A program made the translations under genes and the position numbers. The notes under the pieces were generated by a model that ran no database searches, had not been told where the DNA came from, and saw nothing but the letters and a program-made list of their open reading frames with translations. A stretch of DNA of 9,684 nt from Bacilli bacterium (GTDB lineage: Bacteria > Bacillota_I > Bacilli_A > RF39 > UBA660): contig JAFPMR010000156.1 in assembly GCA_017411235.1 (NCBI GenBank), forward strand, positions 1-9,684, in the 5' to 3' direction. Below are positions 1-4,662 of the stretch, piece by piece. The stretch's first letter is position 1; every line of letters begins with the position of its first letter.

Positions 1-127
1 GATACCAAGAAAATATAAAATAGATTCTTGCGATGAATACATTACAAAAGGGTACAACAGCGAAACAAACAAATATTGTGAAAAATTACTTGAGCAAGAA
101 TTTAATGATTTACAGAGTGCTAAATAA
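1..127 (+). CDS. C-terminal end of an unidentified protein (partial)
   Basis: An open frame enters from the left edge and continues for 41 codons to a TAA at 125-127. The visible tail is polar and rich in Lys, Glu, Tyr and Asn, with two cysteines, and shows no motif I recognise. It is supported as a real gene end because the stop codon lies in the loop of an intrinsic terminator, a normal arrangement for the last gene of an operon. This makes it the end of a transcription unit separate from everything to the right. It could be a late or lysis gene of a circularly permuted phage genome, or a host gene beside a prophage; the sequence does not decide. Confidence 0.6.
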   Translation, partial: IPRKYKIDSCDEYITKGYNSETNKYCEKLLEQEFNDLQSAK

Positions 128-142
128 AGCACTCTTTTTTTT
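114..142 (+). terminator. Intrinsic terminator of the upstream operon
   Basis: A 7-bp stem, AGAGTGC at 114-120 with GCACTCT at 129-135, encloses an 8-nt loop and is followed by a run of Ts to 142. The loop holds the stop codon of the preceding gene. It insulates the downstream RNA gene from read-through. Confidence 0.88.
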
Positions 143-143
143 A

Positions 144-172
144 TTGCAAAAAATTTAATTTAATGTTATTAT
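144..172 (+). promoter_or_regulatory. Promoter of the structured RNA
   Basis: TTGCAA (144-149), a 17-bp spacer and TATTAT (167-172) fit a housekeeping sigma promoter. The predicted start, about 179, coincides with the first base of the long helix of the downstream RNA. That coincidence is the best support. An alternative -10, TATAAA at 170-175, has a 20-bp spacer and is less good. Confidence 0.6.
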
Positions 173-178
173 AAAATT

Positions 179-572
179 GATAGATGAATTATATGTCTAC
201 GGTATTTCTATCCTCGCATATAATTATCTATTGTGCGTAACACTACTTTATAGGTAGTGTAGAGTAGATATAAGGGTATGGAGTGAAGAAAACACTCAAC
301 CTATTACTCCAAATACAAAAACAAGTGAAATTCTATGAGGTTTGATAATTTGCTTATAGAAACACATATAATTATCAAGGTGGAAATTTATATCTATTCT
401 ATGGTGCTTATAAAGGCACTAGAAATGCACATAAACATTTATTTATCTAGTTATGCTAGTGTAGTAAATGCAACGAAAGTTGACCGTGCAAATGGTGATG
501 ATCACAGCCATATATAGCAAATTGCTTATGAAATGTGGTTTGTTTTTTGACTAGGAAACTAGTCTTTTTTTT
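179..572 (+). ncRNA. Large structured non-coding RNA (ROOL/GOLLD-like candidate)
   Basis: This ~390-nt unit has its own promoter and terminator and no convincing reading frame. Visible helices, in order: 180-195 with 217-231 (15 bp, one bulged G at 186); 240-246 with 254-260 (7 bp); 281-285 with 293-297 (5 bp); an H-type pseudoknot made by 331-339 with 353-361 and 342-350 with 370-378 (9 bp each); 397-401 plus 404-407 with 416-419 plus 420-424; and a three-way junction closed by TGCAC 426-430 with GTGCA 486-490, holding arms 436-441/465-470 and a GAAA-capped hairpin at 471-482. The loop of the first helix (209-214) can also pair with 273-278. Length, pseudoknots, GNRA loop and phage setting recall the ROOL and GOLLD classes, whose function is unknown. 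It is shorter than the ROOL length I know of, and I cannot confirm the family. tmRNA and RNase P signatures are absent. Confidence 0.68.
549..572 (+). terminator. Intrinsic terminator of the structured RNA
   Basis: GACTAG (549-554) pairs with CTAGTC (559-564) around a GAAA tetraloop, followed by eight Ts at 565-572. It ends the RNA unit just before the promoter of the next gene; the last two Ts are shared with that promoter's -35 box. Confidence 0.85.
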
Positions 573-598
573 GACTTTTTTTTAATATATGCTATAAT
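571..598 (+). promoter_or_regulatory. Strong extended -10 promoter for the HTH gene
   Basis: TTGACT (571-576), a 16-bp spacer and a perfect TATAAT (593-598) preceded by TG at -15/-14 (590-591). The start is expected near 605, leaving a 15-nt leader with a G-rich Shine-Dalgarno at 611-615 before the ATG at 620. The near-consensus form suggests activity without a phage activator, so the gene is likely expressed immediately on infection or in the prophage. Confidence 0.8.
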
Positions 599-619
599 AA
601 CCAACTCGATGGGGGAAAT

Positions 620-835
620 ATGAAAGAACATTATTATTTTGATATGCCAAAAGAAACATACGAATACATAATAAGACAAGGTATATTAAAAGAAAGTAAG
701 AAAGAAAAGACAATACTTGATTTGTGTTTAAAAGGTGAACCAATGAAAGAAATCATGTTTAAAACAGGATATTCAAGTAGAACAATAAGTTACAGAAAAA
801 AAGATATATACTTACGAATTAGTAAGTTTTTATAA
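620..835 (+). CDS. Small helix-turn-helix DNA-binding protein
   Basis: A 71-aa protein. Residues 31-65 form a helix-turn-helix: TILDLCLKGEPMKEIM as the first helix, a turn at TGYSSR, and a recognition helix RTISYRKKDIY. The fold resembles sigma region 4 or other small phage transcription regulators, but I cannot name a family. It has a near-consensus promoter of its own and a G-rich ribosome binding site 4 nt before the ATG, so it is probably expressed early. The TTGCGAT direct repeats, phased at 10 bp, begin 9 bp after its stop codon and are the obvious candidate binding site (inference). It could be a Cro-like or activator protein; no ligand-binding or dimerization domain is present. Confidence 0.75.
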   Translation: MKEHYYFDMPKETYEYIIRQGILKESKKEKTILDLCLKGEPMKEIMFKTGYSSRTISYRKKDIYLRISKFL

Positions 836-844
836 AATACATAA

Positions 845-890
845 TTGCGATTATTTGCGATAAATTGCGATTTTTTGCATATTCTTTGCA
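845..890 (+). repeat. 10-bp-phased TTGCGAT direct repeats (operator candidate)
   Basis: TTGCGAT occurs at 845-851, 855-861 and 865-871. A degenerate TTGCAT follows at 875-880, still on the 10-bp step, and TTGCA at 886-890 is one base out of step. One repeat per helical turn puts all copies on the same DNA face, which suits cooperative binding of a regulator. The array lies between the HTH gene and the promoter-like sequences of the next small gene. Confidence 0.7.
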
Positions 891-891
891 C

Positions 892-921
892 TTACATTTT
901 ACTAATTTTGTGTATTATAAC
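892..921 (+). promoter_or_regulatory. Weak, possibly activated promoter of the 41-aa gene
   Basis: TTACAT (892-897), an 18-bp spacer and TATAAC (916-921) give a mediocre promoter; TATTAT at 913-918 is an alternative -10. The phased TTGCGAT array lies immediately upstream, so the promoter may depend on, or be blocked by, the protein that binds the array. The exact boxes are uncertain. Confidence 0.4.
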
Positions 922-938
922 TACACGAGGTGTCTGGA

Positions 939-1064
939 ATGTTTCCTGATGCAACATTGATAATAAGTACACCTGGGCATTTAACTTGCTCAAAACAAAA
1001 AATTTTGTATGATACGTTTGATCCAAGGAATTTAAGAGTAGAATATGTATGGCTTGTAAAGTAA
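939..1064 (+). CDS. 41-aa protein of unknown function
   Basis: The ATG at 939 has a good Shine-Dalgarno (GAGGTG, 927-932) 6 nt upstream and opens a 41-codon frame to TAA at 1062-1064. The composition differs from the Lys/Glu-rich neighbours: it has three prolines, one Trp, one Cys, and a C-terminal stretch reading DPRNLRVEYVWLVK. The first nine residues are hydrophobic except for one Asp, but there is no full membrane segment. ACAC and GTGT flank the Shine-Dalgarno as a small possible hairpin. It lies directly downstream of the phased repeat array and is probably its regulated target. I do not recognise it; its size would suit an anti-repressor or other small early effector, which is a guess. 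Confidence 0.55.
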   Translation: MFPDATLIISTPGHLTCSKQKILYDTFDPRNLRVEYVWLVK

Positions 1065-1081
1065 CATATTTTACTTTTTAT

Positions 1082-1109
1082 TTGACAAATTAAATTAATA
1101 ATATATAAT
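1082..1109 (+). promoter_or_regulatory. Consensus promoter for the 95-aa gene
   Basis: TTGACA (1082-1087), a 16-bp spacer and TATAAT (1104-1109), both boxes perfect. The start is expected near 1116, shortly before a strong Shine-Dalgarno (AAGGGGGTG). Confidence 0.82.
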
Positions 1110-1137
1110 ATACCTCTTTGAAAAGGGGGTGAAATAT

Positions 1138-1425
1138 ATGCATTGCATAATTGTATATCAAAAAAATAATGGTAAAATATTTGTAAGAACTTATAATTAT
1201 GACCAAGGCAGAAAAATAGGAGAGGAAACATCAATGGGGTGGAAAGTATTAAATGTGTTATATGAATGTGATGGTAATTATTATCAATACCATAAATATA
1301 TGAGAATATTAAGAAAAAAATTAAAAAGAAAAGCTAATAAAAAAATAATAAGTAGAACAATAAAAAAAGCAGTATATAACACAATTTCATCACAATTAAG
1401 AAAATTGCACGACACTATGTATTAA
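1138..1425 (+). CDS. Basic 95-aa protein of unknown function
   Basis: I place the start at the ATG at 1138, 6 nt after AAGGGGGTG (1123-1131). The in-frame GTG at 1129 lies inside that ribosome binding site and is unlikely. The N-terminal ~50 residues look like a small beta-rich domain (IIVYQKNNGKIFVRTYNY, then a WKVLNVLYE strand). The C-terminal ~40 residues are very basic and probably helical, with a KYMRILRKKLKRKANKK run, which suggests nucleic-acid binding (inference). It has its own consensus promoter and is followed by a perfect palindrome, so it is a separate short unit ahead of the main early operon. I do not recognise the family. Confidence 0.7.
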   Translation: MHCIIVYQKNNGKIFVRTYNYDQGRKIGEETSMGWKVLNVLYECDGNYYQYHKYMRILRKKLKRKANKKIISRTIKKAVYNTISSQLRKLHDTMY

Positions 1426-1437
1426 TGTCAATTGACA
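1426..1437. promoter_or_regulatory. Perfect 12-bp palindrome, operator candidate
   Basis: TGTCAATTGACA is a perfect palindrome immediately after the preceding stop codon and about 30 bp upstream of the next -35 box. It is too short and lacks a T-run to act as a terminator, so a dimeric regulator site is the likelier reading. Confidence 0.4.
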
Positions 1438-1466
1438 ATAAAATTTTAAAATAATTAAAAAAAATA

Positions 1467-1493
1467 TTGACTAGCTAAAAAGAATATTATAAA
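1467..1493 (+). promoter_or_regulatory. Promoter of the early replication operon
   Basis: TTGACT (1467-1472), a short 15-bp spacer and TATAAA (1488-1493). The start would be near 1500, about 25 nt before the first arm of the attenuator. No better promoter is visible upstream of the long operon. Confidence 0.5.
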
Positions 1494-1523
1494 ATCGAGT
1501 TGTAAGGGTTGAAGGAAAAACAA

Positions 1524-1606
1524 ACTTTTGGTTAGTTATATGAACTTAACATAATATATAATACTAGAAATTAGCCAAAAGTAACTAAGAAACTTTTGGT
1601 TTTTTT
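1524..1606 (+). terminator. Attenuator: antiterminator and terminator hairpins
   Basis: Three segments compete. Segment A (1524-1534, ACTTTTGGTTA) pairs with segment B (1572-1582, TAGCCAAAAGT) over 11 bp including one G-U. B also pairs with segment C (ACTTTTGG, 1592-1599) in an 8-bp stem with a 9-nt loop, followed by seven Ts at 1600-1606, a normal intrinsic terminator. A and C share ACTTTTGGTT, so pairing is mutually exclusive: A-B should permit read-through and B-C should stop transcription before the early operon. A-B is longer and forms first, so read-through looks like the default unless something captures A. No ORF with a ribosome binding site and no known aptamer is visible in the short upstream leader. 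Confidence 0.72.
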
Positions 1607-1630
1607 ATATCCTTGCAGAGAGGAGAAAAC

Positions 1631-1828
1631 ATGAAAAAAAGACTTAAAAAGTGGGTTAGGGTTGTAATTACATTAATAGTGATACACATTAGTTTCTTTA
1701 TATGGAAACAAACTGGGGTGTTAGGAGAGTTGGCGCAGAAAGATACATTTTATCTAGTCTTATGTATATTAAGTTGGTTTTATTTAATAGTAGGGCAGAC
1801 ATTAATATACGAAAGTATATGGCAATAA
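1631..1828 (+). CDS. Small two-helix membrane protein, first gene of the early operon
   Basis: A 65-aa protein starting at the ATG at 1631, 5 nt after AGGAG (1621-1625). A frame opening at TTG 1613 has no ribosome binding site. The N-terminus is strongly basic (MKKRLKKW), followed by a hydrophobic helix at about residues 9-25, a polar loop (KQTGVLGELAQKD), and a second hydrophobic helix at about 40-60. The positive N-terminus predicts both ends in the cytoplasm. It is the first gene after the attenuator and ends 27 nt before the replisome organizer. A holin is possible by topology alone but unlikely in an early operon; a superinfection-exclusion or membrane-anchoring role would fit the position but is unproven. 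Confidence 0.72.
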   Translation: MKKRLKKWVRVVITLIVIHISFFIWKQTGVLGELAQKDTFYLVLCILSWFYLIVGQTLIYESIWQ

Positions 1829-1855
1829 GAGTGGGGTTTACAGCAAAGGAGAGTT

Positions 1856-2551
1856 ATGGATGGCTTTATAAAACTATATAAAAGAATCGAAAGTTGGCAG
1901 TGGTATAAGGATAGCAATACTAAAAGTTTATTTATTGATTTGTTACTTGATGCCAATTATGAAGATAGTAAAGTTGGATTTGAAATAATAAAAAGAGGGC
2001 AGTGTTTGACTAGTTTAAAACGGATTCACGAAAGAACTGGATTAAGTTATAGGCAAATAAGGACAAGTTTAGATAAATTGCAAAAAAGTGAAGAAATCGA
2101 CAAACAAACGACAAACAGATATTCAATAATAACAATAAAAAAATACAATGACTATCAGAATATAGACAAACAAAAGACAAACAAAAGACAAACAAACGAC
2201 AACATAAAAGAATACAAAGAAGAACAAGAAGAACAAGAAAGAAGAAATAAATATATTGTCGAAATAATCGACTACTTAAATATGCGAACTGGATCGCATT
2301 ACAAATACAATAATCAAAACACTAGGGAACACATAAAAGCAAGATTAGAAGAAGGATTTACAGTTGATGACTTTAAAGAGGTAATTGATAAAAAATGTGT
2401 TGAATGGATGAATACTGATTCACAGAAGTATTTAAGACCAGATACATTATTTAGACCATCAAAGTTTGAAAGTTATTTGAATCAACAAGTAAAGCTAACA
2501 TCAAAAAATGTGAATTTATCAACAGAAACAATAAACGAATTATTTGGATAG
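1856..2551 (+). CDS. Phage replisome organizer / replication initiator
   Basis: A 231-aa protein with a two-domain layout common in Firmicute phages. Residues 1-100 form an N-terminal winged-helix DNA-binding domain, opening FIKLYKRIESWQWYKD, with the helix-turn-helix at about 55-78 (RIHERTGLSYRQIRTSLDKL). A hydrophilic linker, 100-133, is rich in Lys, Gln and Glu. Residues 135-210 match the conserved phage replication C-terminal domain (Phg_2220_C type: EIIDYLNMRTG, then LRPDTLFRPSKFESYLNQ). Such proteins bind the phage origin and recruit the helicase loader and helicase. The loader gene follows directly, its Shine-Dalgarno overlapping this stop codon. AAAGGAG (1845-1851) supports the start. 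The linker DNA carries 11-bp tandem repeats, a likely origin. Confidence 0.85.
   Translation: MDGFIKLYKRIESWQWYKDSNTKSLFIDLLLDANYEDSKVGFEIIKRGQCLTSLKRIHERTGLSYRQIRTSLDKLQKSEEIDKQTTNRYSIITIKKYNDYQNIDKQKTNKRQTNDNIKEYKEEQEEQERRNKYIVEIIDYLNMRTGSHYKYNNQNTREHIKARLEEGFTVDDFKEVIDKKCVEWMNTDSQKYLRPDTLFRPSKFESYLNQQVKLTSKNVNLSTETINELFG
2099..2208 (+). repeat. 11-bp tandem repeats inside the initiator gene (origin candidate)
   Basis: GACAAACAAAC (2099-2109) and GACAAACAGAT (2110-2120) abut. After a 44-bp AT-rich gap come GACAAACAAAA (2165-2175), GACAAACAAAA (2176-2186), GACAAACAAAC (2187-2197) and GACAACATAAA (2198-2208). The unit is 11 bp, not a multiple of three, so successive copies are read in different frames (DKQTTNR, DKQKTNKRQTND). 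Conservation is therefore at the DNA level. Lambda-type and several Gram-positive phages place the replication origin as iterons within the initiator gene, and this fits that pattern. Confidence 0.68.
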
Positions 2552-2560
2552 GAGAAATTT

Positions 2561-3070
2561 ATGGATAAAGAAAAGTTTGTAGGAATATTATCAGGGGCAG
2601 GAAAACTATACGGAAAAGAAATTGATAAAGAAACAATGGAAATGTGGTTGTCATTTTTTAAAGACAATACAACAGAAGAATTTAGGCAAGCAATGAATGA
2701 ACACATAAAAATATCAAGGTTCTTTCCAACGGTAGCAGATATAAAAGCAAAAATATACGAAATAAAAAATCCGAACGAAACTAATACAGAATTATGGGAA
2801 AGATTATTAGAGGCAGTAAGGAGAAGTAGCTATTACTATGAAGAAGAATTTGAGAAATTACCTTTATTGCTAAAAAAATATGTAGGAAGTCCAAGACAAT
2901 TGCAAGAATTAGCACAAGAAGATAGCTCAATTATTCATTCAGTAGTTAAAGGACAATTTTTAAAACAAATTGAATTGATAAAAGAAAATTACAGAGAAAA
3001 CGAGATCACAGGTAAAGGTAATTTGCTAGTCGATAAAGGATATATACAACTTGAAGAGGTGATTAAATAA
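2561..3070 (+). CDS. Helicase loader, G39P-like N-terminal domain
   Basis: A 169-aa protein. Residues 1-65 match the pattern of the SPP1 G39P helicase loader/inhibitor domain: an acidic helix (GKEIDKETMEMWLSFFKD), then TTEEFRQAMNEHIKISRFFPTVADIK, ending in the usual 'F-P-T-x-A-D-I' motif. In that family the protein binds the replicative helicase and delivers it to the initiator at the origin. The C-terminal ~100 residues (from about WERLLEAVRRS) are helical, lack Walker motifs, and so are not a DnaC-type ATPase. The gene directly follows the replisome organizer and overlaps the next start by one base (TAATG). Helicase and primase are missing from the window, so host DnaB-type helicase is the probable client. 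Confidence 0.72.
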   Translation: MDKEKFVGILSGAGKLYGKEIDKETMEMWLSFFKDNTTEEFRQAMNEHIKISRFFPTVADIKAKIYEIKNPNETNTELWERLLEAVRRSSYYYEEEFEKLPLLLKKYVGSPRQLQELAQEDSSIIHSVVKGQFLKQIELIKENYRENEITGKGNLLVDKGYIQLEEVIK

Positions 3071-3837
3071 TGACTTATGATGATATAAAAAAAGCAAATC
3101 AATTAATAAAACCGATTGATATTAAAGGTAAAGAATATAGTGAAGTATGTGAAAGAATAAAAGCTTTTCGTATGCTATATCCAGAAGGAACAATAAAAAC
3201 AGAATTAATAAGCAATGAAGATGGTATGTGTATTTTTAAAGCATATGTTTATTCAACTTATGAAGCACAAAATCATGAAGATGGAATTTACTATGAACAA
3301 AAATTGCTTGGTACAGGAACAGCATATGAAAAGGAAAATAGCACATTCATTAACAAGACAAGTTATATAGAAAATTGTGAAACATCAGCAGTGGGTAGAG
3401 CATTAGCTATGTGTGGCATTGGAATAGATAAATCAATAGCAAGTGCAGAAGAAGTAATTAATGCAGTTAATAATCAAGAACCAACAGAAGAAGAAGCAAA
3501 AGCATTTATCTTTGAATCAGGAAAACATAAAGGCAAGACAATTCAAGAACTATACGAAACAAATAAGCAATATTTACAATGGTGGTTAGATAATGGTCAA
3601 AGTGAAAGAATAAAACAAATGATTATGTTAGTAACAGATTTAAAACCAACTGTAGAAAGACCACAAGAAGAATTAATGTTAATAGTAAAATTACAAGAGT
3701 TAGTTAATGCTACAAATACCGATTATGAAACATTAAAACAACATTATGGGGTTGAAAGTGATTTGGATATGACAAAAGAACAATTGGAAGATGCAATAAG
3801 CATACTGGAGAAAAAGCATGAGAATAACGGAAGATAA
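3070..3837 (+). CDS. Recombination protein: SSAP-like domain plus ExoX-like C-terminal domain
   Basis: A 255-aa protein. Residues 15-130 resemble a phage protein group often annotated as Rad52-like single-strand annealing or recombination proteins: KGKEYSEVCERIKAFR, then GTGTAYEK, then the hallmark ENCETSAVGRALAMCGIGI and ASAEEV. Residues 146-175 match the small ExoX-like C-terminal domain (FESGKHKGKTIQELYETN, then YLQWWLDN), which occurs alone or fused to DNA-processing proteins. About 200-250 is a third helical segment. No DEDD nuclease core is present, so it should bind or anneal rather than degrade DNA. It is coupled to the loader by TAATG and lies upstream of SSB, the usual partner. Family naming is from memory and moderately sure. 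Confidence 0.65.
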   Translation: MTYDDIKKANQLIKPIDIKGKEYSEVCERIKAFRMLYPEGTIKTELISNEDGMCIFKAYVYSTYEAQNHEDGIYYEQKLLGTGTAYEKENSTFINKTSYIENCETSAVGRALAMCGIGIDKSIASAEEVINAVNNQEPTEEEAKAFIFESGKHKGKTIQELYETNKQYLQWWLDNGQSERIKQMIMLVTDLKPTVERPQEELMLIVKLQELVNATNTDYETLKQHYGVESDLDMTKEQLEDAISILEKKHENNGR

Positions 3838-4054
3838 TTATGGGGTATTTTATCGAGCAGAAGAAATATTAAACAAAATTTATGATGGTTGGAATATAGA
3901 TGATGACACATTTAAAGGAACATTAGAAGAAGAATCAATATTAACAATGATAGAAGATTTATGTGATGAGATCGAAATGTTGCGAAAAAAGAAAGAAGAA
4001 AATGATTATCCAGAAGAAGAAAGAGATAGAGAAAAAGAAGTGTTAGGTATATGA
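3818..4054 (+). CDS. Acidic 78-aa protein of unknown function
   Basis: The ATG at 3818 overlaps the end of the recombination gene by 20 bp and has CTGGAG (3805-3810) upstream. The protein is strongly acidic, with a DDDTFKGTLEEESILTMIED core and a charged C-terminal helix, EIEMLRKKKEENDYPEEERD, likely a short coiled coil. No cysteine pair or enzymatic motif is visible. Its stop overlaps the next ATG (ATGA). Small acidic early phage proteins sometimes mimic DNA or bind host enzymes, but nothing here proves that. Its place in a replication/recombination cluster suggests an accessory role. Confidence 0.68.
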   Translation: MRITEDNYGVFYRAEEILNKIYDGWNIDDDTFKGTLEEESILTMIEDLCDEIEMLRKKKEENDYPEEERDREKEVLGI

Positions 4055-4269
4055 ATCCAAAATTAAAGAAATACAGAAAAATAGAAGATGCTTATGTAGA
4101 GGATAATGTAGAATTTGTAGCAACTAAATGTAAATGTGGTCATACATTAACATTTCTATCAAGACATCCAAGAACATGCACATATTGTGGCAGATTAGTA
4201 TATGCAAGTCAAGAAGATGAATTTAAAGAAAAAATGAAAATAATGTTAAGGAGAAATAATAATGAATAA
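4051..4269 (+). CDS. 72-aa zinc-ribbon protein
   Basis: Starts in an ATGA overlap with the preceding gene. Four cysteines make a zinc ribbon: Cys27 and Cys29 (KCKCGHT), then Cys43 and Cys46 (TCTYCGR). The first knuckle is C-x-C instead of the usual C-x2-C, with glycines after both. The N-terminus is basic and the C-terminus is a charged helix. Zinc ribbons this small in phage replication operons are usually nucleic-acid or protein-binding accessory factors; I cannot assign a partner. The stop lies 8 bp inside the following ssb gene, so the two are probably translationally coupled. Confidence 0.72.
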   Translation: MNPKLKKYRKIEDAYVEDNVEFVATKCKCGHTLTFLSRHPRTCTYCGRLVYASQEDEFKEKMKIMLRRNNNE

Positions 4270-4654
4270 AGTGATTTTAAAAGGTGTAATTACAAGAGAT
4301 ATAGATTTAAGACATACAAAAAGTGATGTAGTAGTTGCAAGATTTACAGTAGCAACTAAAAGAACAACTGCAAACAAAGATGGAAAATATGAAAACGATT
4401 ATATAAGTTGTGTAGCATACCAACATAATGCAGAAATGATAAACAAATATTTTAGTAAAGGTAGTGGCATAATGGTTGAAGGACATATACAAACAGGATC
4501 ATACGAAAAAGATGGCAAGAAAATATATACAACAGATGTAGTAGTAGAACGTGTAGAATTTGTTGATAAATTGGAACAAAAAATAGAAAACAAAACAGAT
4601 TCAGAAATAATTGCTAGTGTTGTAAATGAAGAACAATATCAACTTCCATTTTAG
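4262..4654 (+). CDS. ssb: Single-stranded DNA-binding protein
   Basis: A 130-aa protein with a bacterial-type SSB OB fold over residues 1-104. Family landmarks are MNKVILKGVITRDIDLRHT, VARFTVATKR, the central DYISCVAYQHNAE, and GIMVEGHIQTGSY, then TTDVVVERVEFV. The C-terminal linker is short and acidic and ends in QLPF, a form of the SSB tip that recruits recombination and replication partners. It coats ssDNA during phage replication and should work with the SSAP-like protein two genes upstream. AAGGAG at 4249-4254 lies 7 nt before the ATG, which overlaps the zinc-ribbon gene by 8 bp. Compact phage SSBs of this length are common. Confidence 0.95.
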   Translation: MNKVILKGVITRDIDLRHTKSDVVVARFTVATKRTTANKDGKYENDYISCVAYQHNAEMINKYFSKGSGIMVEGHIQTGSYEKDGKKIYTTDVVVERVEFVDKLEQKIENKTDSEIIASVVNEEQYQLPF

Positions 4655-4662
4655 GAGGGAAT

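Noticed and set aside
335..517. 60-aa open frame on the + strand
   Set aside because: Lies within the structured RNA, has no good ribosome binding site, and its codons coincide with helices; composition is unlike the other proteins.
179..572. tmRNA, RNase P RNA or tRNA-like identity for the structured RNA
   Set aside because: No tRNA-like T-loop or CCA end, no tag-peptide frame, and no RNase P core motifs were seen.
902..1234. 110-aa frame on the - strand
   Set aside because: Antisense to the 41-aa and 95-aa genes and across their promoters, Phe/Ile/Cys-rich shadow composition, no ribosome binding site that I can support.
1540..1554. Four-codon leader peptide (Met-Asn-Leu-Thr) in the attenuator
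   Set aside because: No Shine-Dalgarno sequence at a usable distance and no run of regulatory codons.
2099..2208. CRISPR-like or simple low-complexity repeat
   Set aside because: Units are 11 bp and mostly contiguous without spacers; iteron array is the better explanation.
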